Assembly (NCBI RefSeq): GCF_031127805.1
Contig: NZ_JARXHW010000008.1
Span: 57,741 to 121,740, forward strand
Direction of reading: 5' to 3'
Length of the DNA: 64,000 nt
DNA from: Thalassobacterium maritimum
GTDB lineage: Bacteria; Verrucomicrobiota; Verrucomicrobiia; Opitutales; Coraliomargaritaceae
The position numbers and the translations under genes are program-made. The notes under the pieces are model-generated. The model was not told where the DNA came from. It saw nothing but the letters and a program-made list of their open reading frames with translations, and searched no databases. Shown here piece by piece: positions 26,666-36,080 of this stretch (position 1 is the stretch's first letter; each line of letters opens with the position of its first letter).

Positions 26666-27738
26666 TGGCCAATAGGAAAAGAAATACCAGGGCTGACTCC
26701 ATCGATCGTTTCGACAGAGTTAGAACCTTCACGCACCGCAATCGTCGTTGCCGCAGAGTTAAATGCCACCCAGAAGTAACGTTCTAATATTTTAAAAGGT
26801 CGATCCGGGACCCAAACAATGTCAAATGGTTTAAGTTCAACATTGGTTGCCTTACCAGCGAGTATTGCTTTAAAATCTACAACTGCAACCTTGGGCGCAG
26901 AGTGAGAGCCGCGTATGATCAATACCTTATCCAAATTAGCATCCCGGCTGGGGCCCATTGCCTTGGCCATCGCTGCGACGAGATTTAAATTGTCTTTATA
27001 GCCAATCGCCTGTGGTTGCATCACTGCCCCGAGCACATGCACATTCTGTGATAACGAAGAAGGTAGATAAACATAATCACCATCTTTCAGATAGATGTTC
27101 TGGCTCATGTCGCCCTCTTTGATCAGAGCCATCAAATCAATCGGTAGAACTTCTCCGTTACGTAGTACAAAACTATTTCCGAGATCAGCCAACTCCTCTG
27201 TAGAGCCACTCTGACGCGAAGAAAACAAGCCGCCTGCTAATGAAATACCTTCTAAGACTGTGGTGGGCTGGCTCAAAGGATATAGACCAGGCTTGTTTAA
27301 GCGTCCAAGCAACCACGCGCGGCGACTGCGCACTTCGCGTAGTGTTACATTTACGCTTGGGCTGGTATAATCACGCCGTAAGGCTTGTTCCAAGGCATGT
27401 CCCAACTCCTGAACTGTCAATCCATCGGCCTGAATCCCACCAGCGAGATCGTAATAAAGTCGCCCGTCCGGCATCACAAAAGTGCGTGAACGAGTGCCTG
27501 CGATACCTGTAATCTCAATTTCCAACCAATCGCCCACCCCGATTCTGTAAGGCTCAACACTCGGCTGTAATTCAGCCGCGGTGAGTGTTCGAGGCTTTTG
27601 CACGGATTGAAATATCTCCTCCTGCGTCATTTGATCTGCAGGTTCACGCGGATCAAAGGTATCAATCGGTTGGGTGTGTCGGCAGGCGGAAACACAGAAA
27701 CTTAAAAAACAAAGTAAAATGCTTGCGATACGAATCAT
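26662..27738 (-). CDS. Wza-like polysaccharide export lipoprotein (second of two)
   Basis: 358 residues. Lipoprotein signal (SILLCFLSFCVSAC, lipobox cysteine), then Poly_export domain (YRIGVGDWLEIEITG), followed by SLBB-type domains (AWLLGRLNKPGLYPL; NVHVLGAVMQPQAIG). Expected outer-membrane or periplasmic part of the export channel. ATG 27738 is preferred because GGAGGG lies 7 nt upstream and it overlaps the preceding stop by 4 nt. The frame is open to 27753. A tandem paralogue lies immediately upstream. Confidence 0.88.
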   Translation of the reverse strand: MIRIASILLCFLSFCVSACRHTQPIDTFDPREPADQMTQEEIFQSVQKPRTLTAAELQPSVEPYRIGVGDWLEIEITGIAGTRSRTFVMPDGRLYYDLAGGIQADGLTVQELGHALEQALRRDYTSPSVNVTLREVRSRRAWLLGRLNKPGLYPLSQPTTVLEGISLAGGLFSSRQSGSTEELADLGNSFVLRNGEVLPIDLMALIKEGDMSQNIYLKDGDYVYLPSSLSQNVHVLGAVMQPQAIGYKDNLNLVAAMAKAMGPSRDANLDKVLIIRGSHSAPKVAVVDFKAILAGKATNVELKPFDIVWVPDRPFKILERYFWVAFNSAATTIAVREGSNSVETIDGVSPGISFPIGQ

Positions 27739-28754
27739 TCGGAATCCCTCCATCCGGTACGATCAAGCCAAGGGTTGGCAATCGCATCAGGCACATTTGC
27801 ATCCACCCAAGTTGAGGTCGCGCTACTCAGGAAGTTTTGCATCGCGGTGTCTAAAATTTGCTCTGCTTTGTACCAAGGGCGATCATTGACATACACAATA
27901 TCGCCAGGTGCTAAGGGGAAATCGGCTTCCAGTCCGGCCAAGATGGACTTCACATCAACTATGAAAAGCTCGGGATCGCTCATACTGCCACGGATCACTA
28001 GCACACGATTTAACCAAGCGCCTTCTGTAAAACCTTTACGACGAGTAATCGCAGAAACTAGCGTCGCTCGGTTCGTGATTCCTTGCGCACCCGGCGTAGA
28101 GACCGAACCGAAAACATAGTATTCACTGGATAAATTGGAGGCTAGGTAAATATAATCGCGAGGCTCCAGGTATACATTCTGCGATAGATCCCCCTCAAAA
28201 TACAGCTTTGCAAAATCTACATCCAGGCGTTCGCCGTTGCGAATAATGAAAGATCGATCCATATCCGCGATTTCCACTGTAGATTGCTCAAAGAGGCCTG
28301 TTTCAATGCCTCGACTGCGAGCAATCGCTTCGAGCAAGGTAATGGGGCGATCCAGTGTGAATACCCCCTTATCCATGATTTTCCCAAGGATGACGTAGCG
28401 CTTACTATTTAACTCTCCTGGCGTAATAATTAAGCGTGGATCGCGATGAAACTTACGTAAATTTTGCTCCAACTTACTGCGTAATTCATCAATGGATAGA
28501 CCATCGACATATAAGCTGTTTACTTGCAAGTAACTCAGGGTGCCATCTGGGGCGATGCGCAATCCGGCACGGTCTAAGGCACTGCTCCCGTAAAAACGGA
28601 TGTCGACTACATCGCCCGGTCCGAGCGTGTAGCGCTCACGCCAGGACACTGGGGCGGTGGTTGTAGAAACCTCGCTTTGGGCATAGGCGCCCGTGAGCCA
28701 GGCCCATAGTGCCAAGCTGCTAATAATGACGAAAATCGATCGCATGCGAATCAT
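27735..28754 (-). CDS. Wza-like polysaccharide export protein (first of two)
   Basis: 339 residues with a cleavable signal peptide (IISSLALWAWLTGAYAQ) and no lipobox. Poly_export domain YTLGPGDVVDIRFYG is followed by SLBB motifs (RYVILGKIMDKGVFTL; YYVFGSVSTPGAQG). Close in plan to the downstream lipoprotein, suggesting a tandem duplication with divergent anchoring. Start ATG 28754 has AGAGGA upstream and overlaps the co-polymerase stop. Confidence 0.87.
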   Translation of the reverse strand: MIRMRSIFVIISSLALWAWLTGAYAQSEVSTTTAPVSWRERYTLGPGDVVDIRFYGSSALDRAGLRIAPDGTLSYLQVNSLYVDGLSIDELRSKLEQNLRKFHRDPRLIITPGELNSKRYVILGKIMDKGVFTLDRPITLLEAIARSRGIETGLFEQSTVEIADMDRSFIIRNGERLDVDFAKLYFEGDLSQNVYLEPRDYIYLASNLSSEYYVFGSVSTPGAQGITNRATLVSAITRRKGFTEGAWLNRVLVIRGSMSDPELFIVDVKSILAGLEADFPLAPGDIVYVNDRPWYKAEQILDTAMQNFLSSATSTWVDANVPDAIANPWLDRTGWRDSE

Positions 28755-30742
28755 GATTCCTCTTTCGACGGCAAGCGGTTGGCCCATTGATTGAGCACAG
28801 TAAGTTCGATCCACTTTATAATACGAGAAAGCGTGCGATCTGCAGCCGCATCCAAGATCAGCATACCATTTGCAGCACCAAGCAATTTTCGCATTAAATC
28901 ACTCTTATTTCGAGTGATTTCACGCCCAGAAATGCTCGGCGAGTTTAATAAGTAATATGCATCCATTTGACGTAAAATACGCACATCCTGCACTGTTGGC
29001 GAGTCGACCAAGCGAACAAAGATTAAACATTCCTCATCCTCATGTTCAGTAACTGTATCCAAGGTGCGCGTCCAATGCTTGACTGCAGGATGTGTCCGCA
29101 AGGACTCAATTCCATCGCTGGGCGCATGGTCGATGTTGAAGAAGGCTACCGACTGCCCTTCAGCATGTAAGAGGTCCAATAAGGCGCTCCAAAATACATG
29201 CTCATTGGAGTCGACTTCAGTGTGGGCAAAGAGAAAGCGCTTGCGCTCCGCACCCTCGCCCGAAATGGCATGCGAGACCCAGAAGTCCTTCAGTGCATGT
29301 TCATTATAATCGAGTTCACTCCGAGGAAATAATCGACGCATCCACCATGTTGTCTTCGGGCAGTCTTCTGTAACATAATTAAAGATCGGGAGTGTCGAAG
29401 TCGCGATGGCGACCTCCAAGGGCGTGCGTGAGGTCGCTTGCAAGAGTTCCCCAATAATTGCGAGCATGAGTGCCAACATCAGACCTACTACAAATCCAAT
29501 GAAAGCTAATAGAAAGGCTTTAACATACTGAGAGCTCACCGACACCTCAGCCAGACTCGGAGTTTGAAAAATCCGCCAATAGCCGGGCGCCTTGCTTTCG
29601 TAAAACGCAGCTTCTTTGTGGCGACTCTCCAACAAGCCTTGCGCGTCGATGAGTAAATTGCGGCGACTCTTGAGTTCGGATAGTCGCAATGCCTTCTCTG
29701 GCAAGTCGGCCACTTCTGCCTCTCGCTGTGTGAGACGAAGCGAAAGATCCTCAACTAAATTTTCTAACTCTGTGCGTTCATTTTGGAGTGCAAGAATTTC
29801 GAGGTATAAATTATCGCCCAAATCACTCCCGGTAAAATTCTTAAGATCTTCGACATTTGCGGTGTCGACCGAACTGAGCTGCTTAGTGATATATTCAATT
29901 TCGTAGAGCTTCTCCTTTACCATCGGGTTTTCGTCGGTATAGCGCCCCCGTAGGTATGTGAGCTCTTCGCGCTTTTTCTTCAAATCTGCCTCTAATGGGC
30001 TTTGTGCGCGTAACTCTTGTCGATAACGAGCGATTTGCACCTCTTTGGTTCGGAGCGAAATTTGTGCATTTGCCAAACCACTACGAGTCTGCTCCAAAGC
30101 TGCCAGGCTGGTTTGTGTCTGTTGGTCTACATCCACAAAATTATTTTTGCGCGCAAATTCTAGAATTTGCCGGTTCACTTGCTGTAATTGTAACTCAATG
30201 GAGTCCAACTGATCGGAAATAAAAGTTTCCATCTGACGCGCCTCTTCGCGCTGCAATTGGTTGGTGAAGCGTATAATTTCGTCGGCCCAAATATTCACCG
30301 TATTCACCGCATCTTCCGCACTAATACGTGAATGGGCGGTCAAGTAGAACAAGGAGGTATTCTTCTGTTTTACAATTTCAACCATCGACTTCACTTCCCC
30401 AGCAGTACGCTCAGGTGAGAGTCGCATCGCAGTTCCATTGAGGACAGCGGTCGAATATGTAGTCGACAGTAGTGTATCGTCACTCAAATCACGCGGTTTA
30501 AAGGCCTGGCCCGACAGACTCGTTTGCACTGTATTGGCCACTTCTGACTTGATCAGCTGCAAAGACACAGAATAGCGATTCTCGGCTTCAAAGCTGCCGA
30601 CCACCCAGCCCAAGATGCTAAGCACGATTGAAAAGACAAAAAACCATAACCAGCGCTGGCGAATACCGTAAAGTAGGCGCAGCGGATCAATCGGGATCGG
30701 AAATCGAAAGGTGGCTGTAGTGACTCGCGACGGTAGACTCAT
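28751..30742 (-). CDS. Wzz/GumC-type polysaccharide co-polymerase with degenerate kinase-like tail
   Basis: 663 residues: membrane segment at about 30-50, long periplasmic coiled coil (about 160-360), GumC-type proline segment (FQTPSLAEVSVSSQ), second membrane segment (about 415-440), then a cytoplasmic domain of about 200 residues. That domain resembles a BY-kinase in layout (ISGEGAERKRFLFAHTE; VAFFNIDHAPSDG) but has no Walker A GKS/T and no tyrosine cluster, so autokinase activity is unlikely. Controls chain length and couples the polymerase to the Wza-like channel encoded just downstream. Confidence 0.87.
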   Translation of the reverse strand: MSLPSRVTTATFRFPIPIDPLRLLYGIRQRWLWFFVFSIVLSILGWVVGSFEAENRYSVSLQLIKSEVANTVQTSLSGQAFKPRDLSDDTLLSTTYSTAVLNGTAMRLSPERTAGEVKSMVEIVKQKNTSLFYLTAHSRISAEDAVNTVNIWADEIIRFTNQLQREEARQMETFISDQLDSIELQLQQVNRQILEFARKNNFVDVDQQTQTSLAALEQTRSGLANAQISLRTKEVQIARYRQELRAQSPLEADLKKKREELTYLRGRYTDENPMVKEKLYEIEYITKQLSSVDTANVEDLKNFTGSDLGDNLYLEILALQNERTELENLVEDLSLRLTQREAEVADLPEKALRLSELKSRRNLLIDAQGLLESRHKEAAFYESKAPGYWRIFQTPSLAEVSVSSQYVKAFLLAFIGFVVGLMLALMLAIIGELLQATSRTPLEVAIATSTLPIFNYVTEDCPKTTWWMRRLFPRSELDYNEHALKDFWVSHAISGEGAERKRFLFAHTEVDSNEHVFWSALLDLLHAEGQSVAFFNIDHAPSDGIESLRTHPAVKHWTRTLDTVTEHEDEECLIFVRLVDSPTVQDVRILRQMDAYYLLNSPSISGREITRNKSDLMRKLLGAANGMLILDAAADRTLSRIIKWIELTVLNQWANRLPSKEES

Positions 30743-30770
30743 TTAGTAGGTAAACTCAATCAAGCTATGA

Positions 30771-31928
30771 TTATGCTGGATTTTTCACTTTAAGCGTATC
30801 CCGATAGCGCTGGCAAGTTAGCTTTGCAGCTATATCCCAATCAAATAAGCTAGCATGTTTGAGTCCACGTTCAATGCGCTGCTGTATCTGCTCTGAGCTT
30901 TCTGAATACAGCATTTCCAGAGCACCTGTCATCCCCGACACCGACTCAGGATCAAAATAGATCGCAGCCTCACCGCCCACTTCCGGCAAGCTACCACTGT
31001 CAGAACTAACGACACGTACCCCGCAGGCTAATGCCTCCACCACGGGCAAACCAAAGCCTTCGATTAAACTAGGGAAAACCAAGGCCTCTGCTCCTGCATA
31101 CCAGAGCGGCAACTCGGCCTCTTCCATAAAACCCGGCAAAAGAATATCCTTCGCGTAAGGTGAATCCGCGACGCGTTTTTGGATCACCTCGGCGCCATGC
31201 CAAGGGGCGCCTCCCAATACTAATTGAATCGCTTGCTCTGTATTATCACGAAAGTCTTCATACGCTTCGATCAGACGTACGTGGTTTTTACCCGGATGCT
31301 CCAAGCGTGACACATAGATCAAATAAGGCTGCTCCAGACCGTGCTTGGCACGAAAAGTCCGTAAGTCCTCTATTTGCTGTGGACAGTATACGTCGCGACT
31401 CAAGCCATTATGGACGACTTCTATCTGCTCACTGGGCAGTTTATAAAATTTCACTAAGTCTTGCTTCGTAAAATGGCTGACTGAAATCACAGCATTGCAG
31501 CGACGCGCCAGCCACGGAGAGAGCTGCCGTCCGAATAAGCCACGCAGCAGGCCGTATTTGTCACGCAAACGAAAAGGCGCACAATCGTGAATGGTCACTA
31601 ACTGCGGAATCTTAGGACAAGCCACGATACGACGATAGCTTGGAATGTGTAACAGATCATAGCCATGCTGCCGCAACAGCCGGGGTAACTTAACTTGGTG
31701 CCAGAGCACATTTTTGACTCCCGAAGTAGCCGATGCCGGAATGGATAACCAATGCGCATCGTCGAAATCAGGAAAAAGAGCGCGATCAGCGTCAAAACCA
31801 GCGATGTGTAAGTCAATCGTATCGAAACTTCGCATACGATTCGCGAGTTCGACCACGTAGCGCCCCACTCCAGATAAGCCGCTCTGGATCATACCTGCCG
31901 ATAATAGTATTTTAATACGCTGACTCAT
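30771..31928 (-). CDS. glycosyltransferase family 4
   Basis: 385-residue GT-B enzyme. N-terminal AGMIQSGLSGVGRYV glycine loop, middle VISVSHFTKQDLVKFY and VHNGLSRDVY, donor site SLIEGFGLPVVEALACGV with the EX7E motif. Overlaps the GT26-STAS gene by 4 nt and is followed 28 nt later by the co-polymerase gene. Resembles mannosyltransferases of the WbaZ/RfaG type, but donor specificity is not claimed. Confidence 0.9.
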   Translation of the reverse strand: MSQRIKILLSAGMIQSGLSGVGRYVVELANRMRSFDTIDLHIAGFDADRALFPDFDDAHWLSIPASATSGVKNVLWHQVKLPRLLRQHGYDLLHIPSYRRIVACPKIPQLVTIHDCAPFRLRDKYGLLRGLFGRQLSPWLARRCNAVISVSHFTKQDLVKFYKLPSEQIEVVHNGLSRDVYCPQQIEDLRTFRAKHGLEQPYLIYVSRLEHPGKNHVRLIEAYEDFRDNTEQAIQLVLGGAPWHGAEVIQKRVADSPYAKDILLPGFMEEAELPLWYAGAEALVFPSLIEGFGLPVVEALACGVRVVSSDSGSLPEVGGEAAIYFDPESVSGMTGALEMLYSESSEQIQQRIERGLKHASLFDWDIAAKLTCQRYRDTLKVKNPA

Positions 31929-33085
31929 GTGCTCACTTTTGAATGTTTGCGGCTTGACGCACGCCTCTCTCGCAAAGCGGCGAGTGCTGCGTCTGTATCC
32001 GGGTAGCTCGGGAATTGAGCTGATAAATGCATCGCATCAATAATTTTCACAACCACACTAGAGGGTTGTATAATTCCAAAGGCAACATCTGCTTGGCGCG
32101 CATCCCGTGCTAATTTAGCTAAAAGACCGATCGCAGAGCTATCCATGAAGCTGACTCTCGATAGGTCCAGAAAGACCGCTTGAGAGCGCTCTTTAGGCAT
32201 GGCCATAGACTCGATTACGCTACGTTCAACGGCTCCAGACCAACTTAGCCATTGAGCATCAGCAGCCGTCACTTCGTGGCTTACGACCCGATCGGCAAGC
32301 TCACGGGTCTTATTCGAACTTGATGGACGAGTGATCTTGCGCTGACGATTTGCCAGCACGATCAAGTAATAAAAGTCTTTGGCGTAGCGTTTCGCTAAGC
32401 GCTTCGGATCGCTCAACATGCGCCAACACCACTCCATGCCGGTCTTTTGCACCCATTTGGGTGCGCGCACTTGGGTGCCACAAATAAAGTCCAGCGAAGC
32501 TCCAATACCAATCGAGAGTGGCACGCCCGATTCTCTGTAATGCTGCGAGATCCAATACTCTTGCTTCGGGCAACCTACAGCCACCAGTAATAAGTCCGGC
32601 TGTGTTTTTTTGATATCAGCCATAATGTCCTCATTTGGCCAGGAATCTACGCTGCCAAAGGGCGGCGAAAATGTGCCCACGACTTCCATTTTTGGGTAGC
32701 GCTCGGCTAGTATAGCCTTTGAGCGAGTTAAAGTCGCGGTATCGGAGCCCAGGAAATATACTTTCCAGCTACGTTGATCCGCTTGCTCGAACAAGTGAAA
32801 TACCATGTCGGAGCCAGCCACACGCTCTGGTAAGACCGGATGAAAATAGCGCGAGAGCCAAACTAACGGCATACCATCGCACACGACTCGATCTGCATGA
32901 AAAAGTATATCTTTTAGTGGCTCATTGTCGTATGCCTGCGCGATGAAATCGACATTGGCGGTAATATAATAGCTAGGTTCCTCCGCCTCGACTGTCTGGA
33001 CGGCATCCTCAATCGTCTCCTCCATGGTGATGACGTGAAAAGGTAAGCCCAAGAGAAAGGCAACTTTGCGTTCTGTTTGGCTCAT
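31925..33085 (-). CDS. WecG/TagA/CpsF-family (GT26) glycosyltransferase fused to a STAS domain
   Basis: 386 residues. Residues 8-245 are a GT26 enzyme: ITANVDFIAQA, VVCDGMPLVWLSR (Asp70), VGCPKQEYWI, and APKWVQKTGMEWCWRML with the basic WecG/TagA tail. Residues about 265-380 are a STAS domain of anti-sigma-antagonist type (VFLDLSRVSFMDSSAIGLL), with Ser317 at the position phosphorylated in RsbV-like proteins; the usual SSG reads SSA. This is an unusual fusion suggesting that addition of a repeat-unit sugar is controlled by the same partner switch as the PP2C/RsbW-like protein at 6019-7725. That link is inference. Confidence 0.9.
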   Translation of the reverse strand: MSQTERKVAFLLGLPFHVITMEETIEDAVQTVEAEEPSYYITANVDFIAQAYDNEPLKDILFHADRVVCDGMPLVWLSRYFHPVLPERVAGSDMVFHLFEQADQRSWKVYFLGSDTATLTRSKAILAERYPKMEVVGTFSPPFGSVDSWPNEDIMADIKKTQPDLLLVAVGCPKQEYWISQHYRESGVPLSIGIGASLDFICGTQVRAPKWVQKTGMEWCWRMLSDPKRLAKRYAKDFYYLIVLANRQRKITRPSSSNKTRELADRVVSHEVTAADAQWLSWSGAVERSVIESMAMPKERSQAVFLDLSRVSFMDSSAIGLLAKLARDARQADVAFGIIQPSSVVVKIIDAMHLSAQFPSYPDTDAALAALRERRASSRKHSKVST

Positions 33086-34287
33086 AGCGCTTTCAAATAA
33101 GTGGTTAATTTAAGACCGAGCTGTTCCCAGCGGTAGTTCTCCTGAACAACCTTCAAACCATTGCTCTCCAAACTCTGCCTAAGCTCGCAATCTTGTAGCA
33201 CCCGTATGAGAGCATCTGCAAATGCTTGCGGCTCATCAGCCAGTAAGATCGATTCTTCAGGGGGTAAATCCAGACCTTGCGCCCCCAGTGTCGTCGACAC
33301 AACCGGGCAACGCATGCCCAATGATTCAACAATTTTGAGTCGTGTGCCTCCACCAATGCGCAAGGGCACTACTTGCGCCCAGCTCGATTGATAGTATGGC
33401 CGCACATCGGGCACCTCCCCCACTAAATCGACACCTTCCAAGCGCGCCCAAGCCTCGGAGCGCGCGTCAGGCGACTTGCCGATGATACGCCAGATCGCTT
33501 CGGGCATGGCGGCGTGCACTAAGGGCCAAATAGCCTCTGCAAACCAATTGATCGCATCCACATTCGGCGAATAATCTAATGCACCACAAAAGAGAAAGCT
33601 CGGGGCCGGCGTGAGTTGACGCGGGTGCGCGTCTGCATCGAAGAAGACTTCATTAAAGCCATTCGCGAGTACAAAAATCTTTTCAGATTCACCCAAATGC
33701 TTTTGCAAAAAATCTCGATCATCCCAGCCACAAACAATCATGCCCGCGATGGCAGCATAGGCCTCGCGCTCAAGGCGGGCGATTTTACGCAGATTCTCCT
33801 TGCGCAGCAAGCGATCACGCAAGCCCAGCGGCAAGGTATTCAGCTCCTCGGTTTGAAAGAGCCAATCCACGCGACTGCGGTCCATCACTATATGTGGATG
33901 TTGGGGGAAGAGCTCTTTGATGTATGGCCACAATACCAAATCGATGAAAATTACGCGCTCATAGTCTTCGTCAGCCACGAATTCTTGCAGTGCCTGCAGG
34001 ACTCCATCTACCTGCCAATGCTGCACCGTCGTAGGCAATGGATTCAGCAAGCGCTCTGGAAATAGTTTTTGCCAAGGTGCATTCTGAAAAGGTATCGCTA
34101 AACGTCGGCGCGTATGTGCCACAAAGGGGGCCATGTCACGTTCCGGATCCTCTTGCAAGCAAGCGAGGTCCACATCGTAGGCCTTTGACAGCTCGACAAA
34201 TAAATGATAGACGCGCTGATACGTGCCCCGGTCCACCGGGAACGGAATGTAGGGCATGAATAAAAATGCGCGTGGCTTGTCGGACAT
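33082..34287 (-). CDS. glycosyltransferase family 4
   Basis: 401 residues. N-terminal FMPYIPFPVDRGTYQRVYHL loop, middle LFCGALDYSPNVDAINWF, and C-terminal VPLRIGGGTRLKIVESLGM followed by PVVSTTLGAQGL, the pattern of sugar transferases of the PEP-CTERM/XrtA-associated GT4 type. It overlaps the GT26-STAS gene by 4 nt and starts 15 nt after the upstream gene's stop. Confidence 0.88.
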   Translation of the reverse strand: MSDKPRAFLFMPYIPFPVDRGTYQRVYHLFVELSKAYDVDLACLQEDPERDMAPFVAHTRRRLAIPFQNAPWQKLFPERLLNPLPTTVQHWQVDGVLQALQEFVADEDYERVIFIDLVLWPYIKELFPQHPHIVMDRSRVDWLFQTEELNTLPLGLRDRLLRKENLRKIARLEREAYAAIAGMIVCGWDDRDFLQKHLGESEKIFVLANGFNEVFFDADAHPRQLTPAPSFLFCGALDYSPNVDAINWFAEAIWPLVHAAMPEAIWRIIGKSPDARSEAWARLEGVDLVGEVPDVRPYYQSSWAQVVPLRIGGGTRLKIVESLGMRCPVVSTTLGAQGLDLPPEESILLADEPQAFADALIRVLQDCELRQSLESNGLKVVQENYRWEQLGLKLTTYLKAL

Positions 34288-34302
34288 ATTGAGTGAAGTG
34301 TG

Positions 34303-35400
34303 TTAGCTGTAAAAGCTCCACCAACGCGTATATTGCTGAGCGGCGGTAGAGAGATCTTTCAAAGAAATACGCATAAACTTACTAGCAGCGTGAAAATCCG
34401 TCGGTTCGGACAACAAACTTAATAATGCACGCTGCAATGCGCCGCGTGGATAATCATAACTGGGCGCGAGATGCCCGCCACGCTTCAACTGATCACGCAG
34501 TGCGAGTAATAGATTTCGGCCCATATTTGTTTCTGGAAACAGTTGACCACGATATTGAGTGTAGTCCGTGGGCTTGTGAAAAGTCTGCCCGAGTCGCTTG
34601 CTCTCCACCTCGAGGAAACAAGCCCGCCAGATCTCCGTAAGCAGGCCTTGTGTCGTTTGCAGCTCTTCCAAGTGTGGCGTAGAGGTCGGCTTTAACTTAA
34701 AGGCAGTGCCCTCCTGGTGCAGCGCAATGATGCGCGGGTCGATCCCTACTTCCGATTGCAGTTGCTGTTGCCGTTCCCTTACATAGGGACGGTATTTGCC
34801 TCGAATCGTCAGCAAGGCATCGCCCAAGGCGAGCTTAGCCTTGGCCTGATTACGATGCACAATACTAAGATTCTTGCCCGCGGCCAAGTCTGCCTTGGCA
34901 AAGAACAAACCAGAGCCACGATTCCAAAGCAGACGAGTCGCCTCAATGGTCGCTATCTGGTCCGCCTGCGCTAAAGGCAAATAAGGCTCAAGATAGTGCT
35001 CTCGTCCCATGACCTGTGTATGCGCGCTCACCAAGTCATAAAACATCATGGAGCCTGGCGTTGCGTCCAAGTCGGATTGCGGCAGGCACTTGCCCTCAAC
35101 ATCAATGCCTAGAATTGCACTTTCATCACGCTCCCAGCGATGCACGGCCTCATTCAGACTGGGGTCGTTTGGCTTTGAGGTGAAAATAAAATAGTCGAGA
35201 TCATTAAAAAAGGCGGGCGCACCCTGAGCATCCGTCGCAATGCCGCCTTCCCCCCGTCCATAGCCGCCGCCCAGTATGATTGCCTCAGGGCTCGCTGTGC
35301 CTAGTTTAGAAAAAAAATCCCGCGTACGCTCAAAATGCGCCTGCAATGCAGCATTCAGAGAGTCAGGGAGTGGCACCGCTGTTGAATGGGCAGTGGGCAT
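34303..35400 (-). CDS. nucleotidyltransferase-domain protein of unknown role
   Basis: 365 residues. The segment ILGGGYGRGEGGI followed by FFNDLDYFIF fits the minimal nucleotidyltransferase fold (GG-x-GRGE helix, then D-x-D metal ligands). The rest is mainly helical with a basic region near the middle. It could transfer a nucleotide to a small molecule or protein, but no partner is evident. It is the first long gene of the export operon, 37 nt after the STAS gene. Similar genes of this layout are not known to me by name. Confidence 0.6.
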   Translation of the reverse strand: MPTAHSTAVPLPDSLNAALQAHFERTRDFFSKLGTASPEAIILGGGYGRGEGGIATDAQGAPAFFNDLDYFIFTSKPNDPSLNEAVHRWERDESAILGIDVEGKCLPQSDLDATPGSMMFYDLVSAHTQVMGREHYLEPYLPLAQADQIATIEATRLLWNRGSGLFFAKADLAAGKNLSIVHRNQAKAKLALGDALLTIRGKYRPYVRERQQQLQSEVGIDPRIIALHQEGTAFKLKPTSTPHLEELQTTQGLLTEIWRACFLEVESKRLGQTFHKPTDYTQYRGQLFPETNMGRNLLLALRDQLKRGGHLAPSYDYPRGALQRALLSLLSEPTDFHAASKFMRISLKDLSTAAQQYTRWWSFYS

Positions 35401-35437
35401 GTGTTTAAGCGAGTCTATATAAGGGCATTGAAATCAT

Positions 35438-35743
35438 TCAGGCTGACTCAGGCTCGATCTCTAGAATTCGATGTAATCGCAGCAACTCCAAGACGCTCAA
35501 TACCGTTGGGGTGGGTCGACGTAAAGTCAGCTTTTGATCGACTTGCTTATAGAAAAACAGCAAGGCACCGATGCCAGAACTATCGATGAAGTTTACCTGT
35601 GAAATGTCGACTACAACTCGCTCTCGCCCCTCTAAACTGAGCCCTTGCAAGGCTGTCTTAACTTCGGTGGCATTAGATGCATCCAAGGCGTCCACCGACA
35701 AGGTGACCTCAAGTATTTCATCGGTAAATACGGTACTAATCAT
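35438..35743 (-). CDS. stand-alone STAS protein (RsbV/SypA-like anti-sigma-factor antagonist)
   Basis: 101 residues covering one STAS domain, with VVVDISQVNFIDSSGIGAL. Ser56 in DSSG is the residue position phosphorylated by RsbW-type kinases and dephosphorylated by PP2C phosphatases (RsbV and SypA also use Ser56). I use ATG 35743; a frame-open start at 35845 adds 34 residues with no domain match. No Shine-Dalgarno is seen. It heads the - strand export operon and is the obvious free partner for the kinase/phosphatase at 6019-7725. Confidence 0.85.
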   Translation of the reverse strand: MISTVFTDEILEVTLSVDALDASNATEVKTALQGLSLEGRERVVVDISQVNFIDSSGIGALLFFYKQVDQKLTLRRPTPTVLSVLELLRLHRILEIEPESA

Positions 35744-36080
35744 AGCTATGTAAAATAATTGGCGACAGGTTAATTTGTGCGATGTTAAGTGCAACTTAAA
35801 ATGAATTCTACGAGTGTCGTCGATGGGAAAATGATTGATACCCATTAGACTGTCGGCAGTATAATGACGTAGGCAGGTGCTTTTATTTTTTATTTACATC
35901 CAAGAGATGCTCTTGGTGTTCAACACCCGCACCCGATGTCAAATCAGCAGTCAACGACTGCCCCCCCTCAGAAGAAGGAACACCACCTCAATCCATGCTA
36001 TGGTAACATTCTGATTGATTAGTGATGGAAGAAGCAATTACTTAACAAATCCACTAGGGACGGACCCACAGGAAATATTT
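35744..36080. promoter_or_regulatory. 337-bp divergent intergenic region between the STAS and second TPR genes
   Basis: The only long non-coding gap in the polysaccharide region, separating divergent operons, so promoters for both should lie here. Palindromes seen: TTAAGT-GCA-ACTTAA (35785-35799), CCAAGAG-ATG-CTCTTGG (35900-35916) and GGTGTT-C-AACACC (35915-35927). A poor sigma-70-like match on the - strand is TTGCAC with TAACCT 16 nt later. No TGGCAC-N5-TTGC sigma-54 site was found. AGGA lies about 8 nt before ATG 36081. Confidence 0.4.
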
